This document shows positions 9,762-18,379 of a stretch of DNA of 59,095 bases, in pieces; position 1 is the stretch's first letter; every line of letters begins with the position of its first letter. The notes beneath the pieces are model-generated. The model was not told where the DNA came from. It made no database searches and saw nothing but the letters and a program-made list of their open reading frames with translations. This DNA comes from an uncultured Bacteroidales bacterium (lineage in GTDB: Bacteria > Bacteroidota > Bacteroidia > Bacteroidales > FEN-979), in contig CAJAUM010000128.1 in NCBI GenBank assembly GCA_903945175.1, positions 68,459 to 127,553 on the forward strand, given 5' to 3'. The translations under genes and the position numbers were made by a program.

Positions 9762-10313
9762 TTATCCCAGTCTTTCGGGGTTTGCGGTCACAAAATTTTT
9801 CCAGCCAGAAAATTTCTTTCCTGTTTCCGGGATTCCTTTTTGAAAATAATGACATACTGCAGCAGCGAGGCCATCGGTGGCATCCATTGTTTCCGGAGTT
9901 TCACGTAAATCGAGCAGGCGTATGAGCATGGAGGCTACCTGCTCCTTTGATGCAGCGCCCTTTCCAGTGATGGATTGTTTTATTTTCCGGGGAGCGTATT
10001 CAAAAATCGGAATTGACCGTGACAGGGCTGCAGCGATAGCCACCCCCTGCGCCCTGCCAAGTTTAAGCATTGACTGAACATTCTTTCCAAAGAATGGCGC
10101 TTCAATGGACAACTCATCGGGATGATATTGCTCAATCAGGCTGATCACGCGCTCAAAAATAACTTTCAGCCTCAGGGCATGGTCGTCATATTTGTTTAGC
10201 TTCAGTACCCCCAGCGCAATCATCCGGATCTTATTCCCTGTAATGCTGATCAATCCATATCCCATGATGGTTGTTCCCGGGTCAATCCCTAAAATGATGC
10301 GCTCCTCAGCCAT
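9762..10313 (-). CDS. ruvC: Holliday junction resolvase RuvC
   Basis: 183 residues from the ATG at 10313. An in-frame upstream start would add 35 residues overlapping ispD, without conserved sequence. The RNase H-like fold carries the four catalytic acids Asp11 (GIDPGT), Glu71 ([10 protein letters not shown]), Asp144 and Asp147 ([12 protein letters not shown]), with the spacing of E. coli RuvC. It cleaves four-way junctions with RuvAB, which are not in the window. It is the last gene of a likely queA-ispD-ruvC run, 61 bases after ispD. Confidence 0.94.
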   Translation of the reverse strand: MAEERIILGIDPGTTIMGYGLISITGNKIRMIALGVLKLNKYDDHALRLKVIFERVISLIEQYHPDELSIEAPFFGKNVQSMLKLGRAQGVAIAAALSRSIPIFEYAPRKIKQSITGKGAASKEQVASMLIRLLDLRETPETMDATDGLAAAVCHYFQKGIPETGKKFSGWKNFVTANPERLG

Positions 10314-10374
10314 ACCTAAAGATAAAGTTCTGCCAAAAGTACGGAAAAACAGAGGAGAATGCAGGGGGTTGAGA

Positions 10375-11052
10375 TCATTGTTGCAGATGATTTGCAAAAA
10401 GGTACTCAGCCACGGCAAGATCGTATGGGTGGGTGATCTTGAGGTTTACCGGGTCCCCGGGAATCAGGTGAATGGTTTCGCCCATGCTTTCAGCTACCAT
10501 GGCATCGTCGGTAAAGTGTTTCTGATAAGGCTGGTTGTATGCTTGTTTTATAACGGCAGCATGAAATACCTGAGGGGTTTGCACCACACGGTAAGCCGTC
10601 CGATCCACTGGCTGGCTTAACGCACCGGTCAGCATTCTGAGCGATTCAGTAAGGGGAAGGACCGGGATGCAGTTTCCCAGTCCTTCGGCAGTTTGAAATG
10701 CACTGCGGATAAGGCTTTCGGAAACCAGGGGCCTAACACCGTCATGGATGGCTACAAGACCTTCGCCAGGGATTGCTGTCAATGCTTGCTGAACAGAATG
10801 AAAACGGGTATTTCCGCCTGAGACCAGCAGGTGCGGAAGATCGAAGTCGTAGGCTTTGCAAAGGGTATTCCAGGAAGAAAATTGGTCGGAGGGCAGAGCC
10901 AAAACAAGGTTAATTCCAGGGTAAGTATGGCTAAAGGCCTGCATGCTGTGCATGAGAAGAGGCTTCCCTGCAAGGATAAGAAATTGTTTGGGAATTACGG
11001 CATTCATCCTGATCCCAAGGCCTCCCGCTACGATGACTGCCGACTTTTTCAA
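10375..11052 (-). CDS. ispD: 2-C-methyl-D-erythritol 4-phosphate cytidylyltransferase
   Basis: 225 residues, the usual IspD length. It has the nucleotide-binding loop [10 protein letters not shown] followed by PKQF, then [16 protein letters not shown] and the C-terminal [11 protein letters not shown] that is characteristic of IspD. It transfers CMP from CTP to MEP in the non-mevalonate isoprenoid pathway. It lies 16 bases after queA on the same strand and is probably co-transcribed with it. Confidence 0.93.
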   Translation of the reverse strand: MKKSAVIVAGGLGIRMNAVIPKQFLILAGKPLLMHSMQAFSHTYPGINLVLALPSDQFSSWNTLCKAYDFDLPHLLVSGGNTRFHSVQQALTAIPGEGLVAIHDGVRPLVSESLIRSAFQTAEGLGNCIPVLPLTESLRMLTGALSQPVDRTAYRVVQTPQVFHAAVIKQAYNQPYQKHFTDDAMVAESMGETIHLIPGDPVNLKITHPYDLAVAEYLFANHLQQ

Positions 11053-11068
11053 GAAGAAAGGAGTTAAA

Positions 11069-12118
11069 TTACAGGATCAGCATGGGGTTGCCATAGGTGA
11101 AGAATTTATATTTTTTCTCTACGGCTACTTCGTATGCTTTCATAAGCAGGTCATATCCGGCAAATGCAGCAACCATCATCATCATTGGCGACTGCGGCAT
11201 ATGGAGGTTCGTGATCATGGCATTGGCAATGCTGAACTCATAAGGAGGAAAGATGAATTTATTGGTCCAGCCCCGGTAGGGTTTCAGATTTCCGGCGATG
11301 GTCACCGACGATTCGATGGCCTTCATGGAGGTTGTTCCGACTGCCACCACCCTTCCTTTTCTTGCCATGCAGCGGTTTACGATTTCTGCAGCTTCCGATT
11401 CAATGATCATCTCTTCCGAATCCATCTTATGTTTTGTAAGATCTTCGACGTCGATGGTACGGAAGTTTCCTAATCCCAGGTGGAGGGTGATTTCTGCGAA
11501 AGAAACCCCTTGCAATTCAAGGCGTTTCATGATTTCACGGCTAAAATGCAGTCCGGCCGTGGGGGCAGCAACAGCCCCTTCATGTTTGGCGAAAATTGTC
11601 TGGTATCGCTCTTCGTCCTCAGAAGTTGCCTGGCGGTTATGAATTTTGGGTAATGGGGTCTCTCCCAGGCGTTGGATTGTTTTTTTAAACTCTTCGTATG
11701 GACCGTCAAACAGAAAGCGGATGGTACGGCCGCGGGAGGTGGTATTATCAATTACTTCGGCTACCAGAGAGTCGTCATCACCAAAATATAATTTGTTTCC
11801 GATCCTGATTTTGCGTGCAGGGTCAACCAACACATCCCACAGGCGCGATTCGCGGTTCAGTTCACGAAGCAGGAAAACCTCAATCTTAGCGCCAGTCTTT
11901 TCTTTTTCTCCATAAAGACGGGCAGGAAACACCTTTGTATTGTTGATAATGAATACATCATTTTCACCAAAGTAGGTCAGGATGTCCTTGAAATGTGCGT
12001 GCTCAATGGTTTGCGTTTTTCGATCAAGCACCATCATGGGCACATCATCACGCTGCTTCGCGGGATGGCTCGCAATCAGGTCGGGAGGAAGGTGGAAGCG
12101 AAACTGAGATAATTTCAT
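11069..12118 (-). CDS. queA: S-adenosylmethionine:tRNA ribosyltransferase-isomerase
   Basis: 349 residues, full length. The N-terminus [17 protein letters not shown] and the motifs [27 protein letters not shown] and [10 protein letters not shown] are standard for QueA. It moves the ribosyl group of SAM onto preQ1 at position 34 to give epoxyqueuosine in tRNAs with GUN anticodons. A promoter element with a possible -33 TTG lies just upstream, and ispD and ruvC follow. Confidence 0.95.
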   Translation of the reverse strand: MKLSQFRFHLPPDLIASHPAKQRDDVPMMVLDRKTQTIEHAHFKDILTYFGENDVFIINNTKVFPARLYGEKEKTGAKIEVFLLRELNRESRLWDVLVDPARKIRIGNKLYFGDDDSLVAEVIDNTTSRGRTIRFLFDGPYEEFKKTIQRLGETPLPKIHNRQATSEDEERYQTIFAKHEGAVAAPTAGLHFSREIMKRLELQGVSFAEITLHLGLGNFRTIDVEDLTKHKMDSEEMIIESEAAEIVNRCMARKGRVVAVGTTSMKAIESSVTIAGNLKPYRGWTNKFIFPPYEFSIANAMITNLHMPQSPMMMMVAAFAGYDLLMKAYEVAVEKKYKFFTYGNPMLIL

Positions 12119-12144
12119 ACTTTTATGCCGGTTAAAAAGGGGTG

Positions 12145-12152
12145 CAAAGGTA
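12145..12152 (-). promoter_or_regulatory. -7 element for queA operon
   Basis: The minus strand reads TACCTTTG followed by CACC, an exact TAnnTTTG match 26 bases before the queA ATG. A TTG about 20 bases further upstream could serve as the -33 element. Confidence 0.5.
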
Positions 12153-12209
12153 ATGCTTTTTCAGCGATAAGTCAAGCATTTTTTCATTAAAGTCTTAAGG
12201 ATGTGCTGG

Positions 12210-12908
12210 CTATCGTGTCGGCAAGAACAGATCCATGATTTGTTCCCCTGCGTCGATTTTTAAATGATGTGCGTGAATTCCCGCGGCCTGCGCAGCTTTC
12301 ACGTGCATGAGCGTATCGTCAATGAACAGGGTTTTTGCAGGGTTTAATCGGGCATGGTCGAGTACATGGGTGAATATTTCCCTGGAGGGCTTTCTGCAAC
12401 CAAGGCGAAACGAGAAGTAGGCCTTCTCGAACAGGGCATCGAAATCAGGATACCCATAATGCTGCCTGAAATTTTCAAGGTATTTTTGATAATGAATGAC
12501 GTTGCTGTTGCTCAGAAGGAATATCCTTTTGTGTTTGCGTAGCTTCTCCAGCAGCCTGATCCGGGGCTCAGGGATATCCAGAAGCAAGGCATTCCATGCA
12601 TCATCGATCTGCACATCTGTTACAGGATTCAGAAAAAAACGTCTCAGCTTATCCCTGAATTCCTGCGGGCTGATATCTCCTGTTTCGAGATCATCAAATA
12701 TGTTGGAACCAGAAACAGCATATTCAGGATCAGAAACCTGGAAACCAAGACCGATAAACCTCTGTTCCGTGCGCTTGAAATCGAGGTTGCAAATAACGCC
12801 TCCAAAGTCGAAAATGAAATTTTCAATCACATCGGGAATCAAATTTTCGGATATAGGATGGGATATTTTTAACAGATCAGCATGCATAAGAGGAAAAGGT
12901 TGTGCCAT
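12210..12908 (-). CDS. HAD superfamily phosphatase (subfamily IA, YihX-like)
   Basis: 232 residues from the ATG at 12908. HAD motif I is FDFGGVICNLD, with the second aspartate of DxD replaced by glycine as in many YihX-type members. Motif II is LLSNSN, motif III the lysine of CRKPSREIF, and motif IV FIDDTLMHVKAA. A helical cap lies between motifs I and II. The substrate is probably a small sugar phosphate or nucleotide, but this cannot be read from the sequence. The first 25 residues are not conserved in type, so the true start could be later. The start region overlaps the divergent tRNA promoter. Confidence 0.8.
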   Translation of the reverse strand: MAQPFPLMHADLLKISHPISENLIPDVIENFIFDFGGVICNLDFKRTEQRFIGLGFQVSDPEYAVSGSNIFDDLETGDISPQEFRDKLRRFFLNPVTDVQIDDAWNALLLDIPEPRIRLLEKLRKHKRIFLLSNSNVIHYQKYLENFRQHYGYPDFDALFEKAYFSFRLGCRKPSREIFTHVLDHARLNPAKTLFIDDTLMHVKAAQAAGIHAHHLKIDAGEQIMDLFLPTR

Positions 12909-12915
12909 CAATGAT

Positions 12916-12947
12916 TTTGCAAAAATCGTAAAAAATATCTACTTTTG
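12916..12947 (+). promoter_or_regulatory. -33/-7 promoter for the tRNA gene
   Basis: TTTG at 12916-12919 and TACTTTTG at 12940-12947 are separated by 20 bases, the best complete Bacteroidota -33/-7 promoter in the window. It faces the tRNA at 13006 and implies a 5' leader of about 50 bases. That leader carries two partly repeated CGTAATT words. Confidence 0.65.
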
Positions 12948-13005
12948 CAGCCCGCAATTCGTAATTGGCTCCGGTTCGCTCCGCTTCGTCAATCGTAATT
13001 CGATC

Positions 13006-13079
13006 GGGCCCATAGCTCAGACGGTTAGAGCAGCTGACTCATAATCAGCTGGCCACAGGTTCAAGTCCTGTTGGGCCCA
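13006..13079 (+). tRNA. tRNA with CAT anticodon (elongator Met or Ile2)
   Basis: 74 bases form a full cloverleaf. The acceptor GGGCCCA (13006-13012) pairs with TGGGCCC (13072-13078). The D-arm begins GCTC. The anticodon stem GCTGA/TCAGC encloses loop CTCATAA with anticodon CAT at 13040-13042. The T-arm is ACAGG TTCAAGT CCTGT, and the discriminator base is A. CCA is not encoded. A CAT anticodon could be elongator methionine or the lysidine-modified isoleucine tRNA, and I cannot decide by eye. It is not initiator, because the acceptor starts with a paired G-C. Confidence 0.93.
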
Positions 13080-13093
13080 CTGATAATCAATCA

Positions 13094-13128
13094 CTTACAG
13101 GCATTTTTGTAGGTGGTTTTTTATTTTT
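13094..13128 (+). terminator. probable intrinsic terminator after tRNA
   Basis: CTTACA (13094-13099) can pair with TGTAGG (13108-13113, one G-T pair) across an 8-base loop. It is followed by a T-rich run. The position is 15 bases after the tRNA. Confidence 0.45.
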
Positions 13129-13404
13129 ACATACATTTTACTTACGGCTAGCCGGTTTGACAAATCATTAAGTACCACCCATAAGTTTGTTCGAACGAGG
13201 CGAGAATACCAGTTTATTGGTAATTATACAACTTTTGCAGGCCTCGGCAATTCCTTGTTTTTTATCAGGATCAAAGAAATCAGGGTCGAAATGACCCCCA
13301 TGTATTCTTTTGTAATACCTTTGGCTTTCCCGATGTGACACAGGCCTAAACGATATATAATTTTGAAAAATAATGCGAACAATTTAGAATCAGCTTTGCT
13401 GAAA
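13129..13404. other. intergenic stretch between tRNA terminator and PAS kinase
   Basis: About 275 bases without a convincing gene. A minus-strand open frame crosses it but shows no recognisable family and overlaps the kinase start. The only signal I see is a -7 element at 13316-13323 and a weaker AACTTTTG at 13230-13237. Confidence 0.5.
13316..13323 (+). promoter_or_regulatory. -7 element for PAS kinase gene
   Basis: TACCTTTG is an exact TAnnTTTG match 81 bases before the preferred ATG of the kinase. No clear -33 is seen. Confidence 0.4.
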
Positions 13405-15135
13405 ATGAAATCGTCAAAGGCCAATACCGACAAGAATAAGGTTTTAAAAATCGCAGCTGGCGTTATGGTTGTTTTTTTTATGACAAACCTGAGCGCAATC
13501 GTTGAATCTTTTATAAATCCGGAAATTCCATATTTTGACAAAGAACATTTGATTGTTGGTTCCATTACAGGCTTTGTCAGCTTTGTTCTCCTGGGGTTGG
13601 TAATGGTCTATGTAAATTGGTTGCAGGATATTAATAGTAAGAACAAAACGGCCAACGAAGACTTAACGGAATCGGAAGAAAAGTACCGTGTACTCCTTAA
13701 CGGAAGTTCATATGGCGTTTTAGCCATCGACATCGAAACTTACCGGTTCCTGTTTTCCAATCCCGCCATTGGCAAACTATTCGGATATACGGATGAAGAA
13801 TTTCAGCAGATCAGTATTGAGAAACTGGTGCCAAAGGAGACGTTGGATAGGGTGATGTCAGAATTTGCCTCCCAGATGGAGGGAAAGAGATCCGTATCTT
13901 TTACCCAGGCTTGTCTGAGAAAAGATGGAACCGTTTTTTATGCCGACATTGCCGTCGCCCCCATTATCCTCCATGGTAAGAGATGCTGTGTGGGTTTTTT
14001 TATGGATGTGACCGACCGCAGGCATGCAGAAGAGGCCTTGAGGGAAAGTGAGGCAATTCACCGCAATTTAATAGAGCGGATGTTGGATGGGGTGTATAAA
14101 AGCACCCCCGATGGAAAATTTATAGATGTGAACCCGGCTCTGGTTAAGATGCTGGGGTATGACAGTAAAGAGGAGTTGCTTGCCATTGATATCAAGAAGC
14201 AATTATATTTTGAACCCGCCGATCGTGAAAGCCTGCTATTGCTTGACAAATATGGAGAGGTGACAGATTACCCCGTGAAAAAAAAGGATGGTTCAACGAT
14301 TTGGGTCGAAGATCACGGATGGTATATCATGGGTGAAAATGGAGAAGTCCTGTTTCACGAAGGAATAACGAGGGACATCACTGAACGAAAGCATGCAGAA
14401 GAGGTAATAAGGCTAAAAAACGAGCAGCTTGTTCAGGCGAATGCCGAAAAAGATAAATTCTTTTCTATCATTGCCCACGACCTGCGCAGCCCGTTTCATC
14501 CACTCCTTGGTTATACCCGTTTGCTGGTCGAAAACTTGCCCACACTGAAGCAGGACGAGATTCATAAAATGGCTGTGAATATGAGTCATTCTGCATCCAA
14601 ACTATTTAACCTGCTTGAAAACCTGCTTGAGTGGTCGCGCATGCAAAGGGGTTTGACCACCTTTGAGCCGGAGGCCTTTTTATTGATGCCCAAACTTTCT
14701 GAAAGTCTGCTGATGACTGCGGAAGCAATCGCAAGTAAGCAGATTGAACTCAGGTATGATATATCAGAAGATTTAACTATTTTTGCCGACAACAATATGT
14801 TTGAATCCATTGTTCGCAACCTCGTGTCCAATGCCATAAAATTCACCAAGCCGGGGGGAGAGATTTCAATCGCGGCAAAGCCAGCGGATGATCATTGGGT
14901 TGAAATCAAAATCAAAGACAACGGGGTCGGAATGAACCAGGAAATTCTGGAGAATATTTTCAAACTGAATGCCGATACAAACCGGAGGGGCACTGAGGGC
15001 GAACCCAGTTCAGGACTGGGATTATTCATCTGCAAGGATTTCATTGAAAAACATGGAGGCAAATTATGGGTGGAGAGCGAGGTTGACAGGGGAAGCACTT
15101 TTTCGTTCACATTGCCAGCCAGTAACCACAAGTAA
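13405..15135 (+). CDS. membrane PAS sensor histidine kinase
   Basis: 576 residues from the ATG at 13405. A TTG 42 bases earlier is possible but less likely. Two membrane helices lie near residues 14-35 and 52-75. Two PAS domains follow (about 90-215 and 225-340, the first starting YRVLLNGSSYGVLAIDIETY). The HisKA domain has phosphoacceptor His358 (SIIAHDLRSP). The ATPase domain has N-box NLVSNAIKFT, G1 DNGVGM and G2 GLGLFICKDFIEKHGG. There is no receiver domain and no adjacent response regulator. The signal is unknown. A thioredoxin-like gene follows within 21 bases. Confidence 0.88.
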   Translation: MKSSKANTDKNKVLKIAAGVMVVFFMTNLSAIVESFINPEIPYFDKEHLIVGSITGFVSFVLLGLVMVYVNWLQDINSKNKTANEDLTESEEKYRVLLNGSSYGVLAIDIETYRFLFSNPAIGKLFGYTDEEFQQISIEKLVPKETLDRVMSEFASQMEGKRSVSFTQACLRKDGTVFYADIAVAPIILHGKRCCVGFFMDVTDRRHAEEALRESEAIHRNLIERMLDGVYKSTPDGKFIDVNPALVKMLGYDSKEELLAIDIKKQLYFEPADRESLLLLDKYGEVTDYPVKKKDGSTIWVEDHGWYIMGENGEVLFHEGITRDITERKHAEEVIRLKNEQLVQANAEKDKFFSIIAHDLRSPFHPLLGYTRLLVENLPTLKQDEIHKMAVNMSHSASKLFNLLENLLEWSRMQRGLTTFEPEAFLLMPKLSESLLMTAEAIASKQIELRYDISEDLTIFADNNMFESIVRNLVSNAIKFTKPGGEISIAAKPADDHWVEIKIKDNGVGMNQEILENIFKLNADTNRRGTEGEPSSGLGLFICKDFIEKHGGKLWVESEVDRGSTFSFTLPASNHK

Positions 15136-15156
15136 ACAGTAACAAGAATTATTTTA

Positions 15157-15429
15157 ATGAAGGATAAGCCGGTACCCATAAAGATTGAAATGTTTTACAC
15201 GTTGACCTGTCCTAACTGTAAACCGTTCAAACGAATGATTACTGAAGTTTTACCGGATTTCGGAGATAAGTTTAAATTTAAAACAACGTTGGCCAATGCA
15301 CCGTTAGGTATGATACGAAGCCTGAAATTAGGTATCCATACCGTACCAACACTGTTAATCGACGATGTAATCGTATTCAGGGAGCTCCCTGCCAGACAAG
15401 AATTAATCAATAAACTTAACATGTATTAA
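15157..15429 (+). CDS. small thioredoxin-fold protein with CPNC motif
   Basis: 90 residues, a bare glutaredoxin/thioredoxin-like fold. It has a CPNC redox pair at residues 18-21 after the first strand (IEMFYTLT) and a cis-proline loop TVPTLLID. There is no signal peptide, so it is cytoplasmic. It may act as a dithiol reductase or a thiol-metal carrier. It sits between the PAS kinase and a small membrane protein with which it is almost certainly co-transcribed (2-base gap). Confidence 0.75.
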   Translation: MKDKPVPIKIEMFYTLTCPNCKPFKRMITEVLPDFGDKFKFKTTLANAPLGMIRSLKLGIHTVPTLLIDDVIVFRELPARQELINKLNMY

Positions 15430-15431
15430 CT

Positions 15432-15665
15432 ATGGAACAAAAGAAAAAACTCAGATGCCCCATGGGTATACCTGGTGGTATCATAGCCGTTTTAATAGGT
15501 TTAGTTGGAATTGTTGCCAACAGCATATGTTTTAACTGGATAGGTTTAATAACCTCCGCCGCCTTGTTTTTGCTTGGGGGACCATTCGTTCGCATTACCA
15601 TGATGATTCACGCTGCAAACGATCGGTTGGACGAACTGGAACGTAAAATGGCAGAGAAAAAATAA
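15432..15665 (+). CDS. small two-helix membrane protein, unknown function
   Basis: 77 residues. A basic N-terminus and CPMGIPGG precede two hydrophobic helices (about 14-31 and 35-53). A charged C-terminal helix ends LERKMAEKK. I do not recognise a family. Its start is 2 bases after the thioredoxin-fold gene stop, so the two probably work together, perhaps with the small protein acting on a thiol or metal near the membrane. That is inference from position only. Confidence 0.65.
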   Translation: MEQKKKLRCPMGIPGGIIAVLIGLVGIVANSICFNWIGLITSAALFLLGGPFVRITMMIHAANDRLDELERKMAEKK

Positions 15666-15674
15666 GTATCTCCT

Positions 15675-16298
15675 GTGTTGATTCGTACCAATAACTTTCC
15701 TCTTATTGTTGTCTTCCTTTTTTCCCTGGCACTATCCTATTCCATGGAGGCCCAATCATGGGACTTTATAAAGGAAAAGGATGGGATTAGAATTTTCACC
15801 CGAAAGGAGGGCGGAAATTCGCTGAAATCATTTAGAGGGGTAGCCGAAATTCATGCACCGATTGAAGATGTTTACAATTTGATCGGAAATGTAAAAAATC
15901 TTGACTGGTGGGATAAAAACCTGCGTGAGATTAAGGTGCTGCATTATGAAAAGGAAAAGCGGGCACAGTATTACCTGGTTTATGATTCACCATGGCCGGT
16001 AACTGATCGCGATCTGTGTGTGGATGCAACGATTACAACCGACCCGGTGACGGGGGTACGCACAATCCGTGCAGTGCCGTTGGAGAATGTGGTTCCTGAA
16101 AATCATGCCTACGTAAGGATTAAAGAATACAGGCAAAGCTGGATCCTTACTCCAACCGGCAAAGGCGTGGTACATGCCGTACTCGAAGGCTACGTGGATC
16201 CCGCAGGAAGAGTTCCAGACTGGATATATAACATGGTCATAACAGACACCCCACTGAAAATTATACGTGGCATCAAGCAGCGGCTGGAAAAGCATTGA
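15675..16298 (+). CDS. secreted START-domain lipid-binding-like protein
   Basis: About 207 residues. Translation probably begins at GTG 15675 or TTG 15678, because the first ATG lies inside the signal peptide cleavage region. The hydrophobic stretch LIVVFLFSLALSYS followed by MEAQS looks like a signal peptide. The rest matches a START/SRPBCC fold: WDFIKEKDGIRIFTRKEGG, then SFRGVAEIHAPIEDVYNLI, and SPWPVTDRDLCVDAT. START domains bind lipids or other hydrophobic ligands in a deep cavity. It sits directly before the inferred lipid-remodelling region, which makes a lipid ligand plausible but unproven. Confidence 0.75.
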   Translation: MLIRTNNFPLIVVFLFSLALSYSMEAQSWDFIKEKDGIRIFTRKEGGNSLKSFRGVAEIHAPIEDVYNLIGNVKNLDWWDKNLREIKVLHYEKEKRAQYYLVYDSPWPVTDRDLCVDATITTDPVTGVRTIRAVPLENVVPENHAYVRIKEYRQSWILTPTGKGVVHAVLEGYVDPAGRVPDWIYNMVITDTPLKIIRGIKQRLEKH

Positions 16299-16339
16299 CC
16301 TTTTATGGGTTATTTCGCACATTTCAGGTTTCAGAAATA

Positions 16340-16366
16340 TTAAATCTTCATTAACAAATCGTTAAG
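16340..16366 (+). promoter_or_regulatory. PHO-box-like 11-bp repeats before glycosyltransferase remnant
   Basis: TTAAA (16340), TTAAC (16351) and TTAAG (16362) lie exactly 11 bases apart. A weaker TTATT continues the register at 16373. A -7-like GATATTTG is at 16393-16400. The same arrangement recurs at three other places in this phosphate region. Confidence 0.5.
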
Positions 16367-16414
16367 GCTGAATTATTTTCAGAACAACCCTCGATATTTG
16401 CATAAAAACACTTT

Positions 16415-16598
16415 ATGCAGATCACTACTTGTCAGTTCAATGACTCCTACTTCCCCATCATGGATGGGGTAAGTATGACGGAAATCGATTTACCACCCCT
16501 GGGAGGACATTGTCGATAATGTATACAACCGGTATGTGGAATTGATACGGGAACGCCAGCCGGTGGGATCACATCAGTGGGAGGATGATATGGAATGA
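16415..16598 (+). pseudogene. remnant of a GT4 glycosyltransferase gene
   Basis: From the ATG at 16415 the translation gives a typical GT4 N-terminus (QFNDSYFPIMDGVSM) and then loses sense. In a different frame, from about 16491 to the TGA at 16598, it gives a typical GT4 C-terminal helix (YHPWEDIVDNVYNRYVELI, tail ending QWEDDME). The roughly 1 kb core between them is missing. I read this as a gene broken by an internal deletion with a frameshift. It lies behind its own PHO-box-like repeats, 12 bases from the end of the DUF47 gene. An assembly collapse is the alternative. Confidence 0.6.
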
Positions 16599-16610
16599 AA
16601 AACAATCTTA

Positions 16611-17261
16611 TCAGGCCAGCTTGATCAGGATGGTTTTGATAATGTCTGAAACGTCTTCGGCAGAATCAACAGCCTTCTCAAGTGTGCCAAAGATTTCCTT
16701 GTTCTTAATCAGCTCAATGGTATCTTTCTCATACTCAAAGAGATCAGAAATTCCGCTGTGATAAAGATCATCGGCTTTATTTTCGAGTGTATTGATGCTG
16801 ATGCATCCCTGCATGATTTTTTCCCTGTTTTTAACGGAATCCTTCAACCCGAGAAGGAGCAGTTCCAGTTCGGTGGCCGCAGCATCAATGATCTCTGCAA
16901 ACTCAACAAAGGGTGAAATGAGTACTTTGGGCTTGTAAAGGTTTATTCGCTGACTTGCTCCGTTGATATAATCCAAAACGTCATCCAGTCTGGACGCTAG
17001 CGACTGGATATCTTCACGGTCGAAGGGGGTAATAAACGATTTGTTAAGTTGAATATATATCCTGTGGGTTACGTCGTCACCCTCATGTTCGACCTCTTTG
17101 ATCTTGCGGGTCAAAACCGCTCGCTGTTCCATGGTCTCGGAGGCCATAAGCGATTTTAATAGCACGGTAGCTTTTTTAAGAATTTTTGCATCTTCCTCAA
17201 ATAACGGAAAAAAAGAGGTATCGTTTGGGACAAAAAATTTAAGAAATGAATCCAGTTTCAT
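16611..17261 (-). CDS. DUF47 family PiT-associated protein (PhoU-like)
   Basis: 216 residues, all helical, of the DUF47/PhoU-like family. Recognisable stretches are EGDDVTHRIYIQLNKSFITP and FDREDIQSLASRLDDVLDYI. Members are encoded next to low-affinity PiT phosphate transporters and are thought to control them. The gene begins 18 bases after the PiT stop on the same strand, consistent with an operon. It is cytoplasmic, with no membrane segments. Confidence 0.88.
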   Translation of the reverse strand: MKLDSFLKFFVPNDTSFFPLFEEDAKILKKATVLLKSLMASETMEQRAVLTRKIKEVEHEGDDVTHRIYIQLNKSFITPFDREDIQSLASRLDDVLDYINGASQRINLYKPKVLISPFVEFAEIIDAAATELELLLLGLKDSVKNREKIMQGCISINTLENKADDLYHSGISDLFEYEKDTIELIKNKEIFGTLEKAVDSAEDVSDIIKTILIKLA

Positions 17262-17279
17262 AAGGAGCGTTTTTATGTT

Positions 17280-18266
17280 TTAATTCACAAGTTGCAGAAA
17301 ACTGAAAACCAATGCACCGATGGCCGCTGAAACAGGGATTGTCAGGATCCATGCCCAGAAAATCTTGGTCGTTACGCCCCATTTCACGGCAGAAACCCCT
17401 TTACGGGCTCCTGCTCCGATAATTGCACCTGTAATGGTATGGGTGGTACTTACCGGAATGCCAAGTTCGGTAGCGCCAAACAAGGTAAGCGCCCCAGCGC
17501 TTTCCGCGCAAAAGCCTTCAAATGGTTTGAGTTTGGTGATCCGCTGCCCCATGGTCTTTACAATCCTCCAGCCACCAAACATGGTTCCCACCGCAATGGC
17601 TGCATGGCATGACAGGACGATCCATAATGCAATGGGATCATTTTTGGTTGCATGGCCCGTGACAATCAGGGCTACCCAGATAATACCCATCGACTTTTGG
17701 GCATCATTGCCCCCATGACCCAGGCTGAACGCAGCTGCTGAGAGCAGCTGTAATTGCCTGAAATATTTGTCAATTTTAGTAGGTGGGAAATTACGGCAAA
17801 TCCACAGGACGATGGCAGAAATGATGAATGAAATAATCATTCCCAGAACCGGAGCTATCACAATGAATGCCATGATCTTGACCAATCCTCCGACCACAAC
17901 CGAACCAAAACCAGCTTTCGCAACGGCTGCGCCTACCAATCCGCCAACCAGGGTATGAGAAGAACTGGATGGGAAACCCCACCACCAGGTTAGAAGATTC
18001 CATGTAATGGCGGCAAGAAGAGCGGCAGCAATCACGTTTAGGTTAATAACGTCAGGATTTACAACCCCTTTTCCAATGGTGGTTGCAACATTTAAACTAA
18101 AAATCAGGAAGGCAACGAAATTAAAAAAGGCTGCAAATGCAACGGCGCTAAATGGGGAAAGCACTTTTGTTGATACGACGGTCGCAATGGAATTCGCTGA
18201 ATCATGAAAACCATTGATAAAATCGAAAACCAGGGTGAGGCTTATTACAATGATCAGGAAGGTCAT
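17280..18266 (-). CDS. pitA: PiT family inorganic phosphate transporter
   Basis: 328 residues from the ATG at 18266, the first residue before the opening membrane helix. An upstream in-frame ATG adds 20 polar residues and would overlap the promoter element. Signature sequences are NGFHDSANSIATVVSTKVLS near the N-terminus, GHGGNDAQKSMGI in the middle and GIPVSTTHTITGAIIGAG in the second repeat. About ten membrane helices are visible. It moves phosphate with cations at low affinity. It pairs with DUF47 downstream. The metallophosphoesterase gene lies 113 bases upstream on the same strand. Confidence 0.92.
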   Translation of the reverse strand: MTFLIIVISLTLVFDFINGFHDSANSIATVVSTKVLSPFSAVAFAAFFNFVAFLIFSLNVATTIGKGVVNPDVINLNVIAAALLAAITWNLLTWWWGFPSSSSHTLVGGLVGAAVAKAGFGSVVVGGLVKIMAFIVIAPVLGMIISFIISAIVLWICRNFPPTKIDKYFRQLQLLSAAAFSLGHGGNDAQKSMGIIWVALIVTGHATKNDPIALWIVLSCHAAIAVGTMFGGWRIVKTMGQRITKLKPFEGFCAESAGALTLFGATELGIPVSTTHTITGAIIGAGARKGVSAVKWGVTTKIFWAWILTIPVSAAIGALVFSFLQLVN

Positions 18267-18295
18267 GTATTGAACATTAGAGGATTCAACCGCAG

Positions 18296-18303
18296 CAAAT
18301 CTA
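18296..18303 (-). promoter_or_regulatory. -7 element for PiT-DUF47 operon
   Basis: The minus strand reads TAGATTTG followed by C, an exact TAnnTTTG match 29 bases before the preferred PiT start. There are no 11-bp TTAAN repeats here, unlike the other phosphate genes. Confidence 0.4.
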
Positions 18304-18379
18304 AAACAAATTAAATTAATCTGCATGCGAAAAAGACCCGACTGTCAAAATAATTTCAATGAACCAAATGCAGATATAT

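Noticed and set aside
13224-13565. Minus-strand ORF of 113 codons between the tRNA and the kinase
   Set aside because: It overlaps the kinase start, has no recognised motif and lacks a promoter element.
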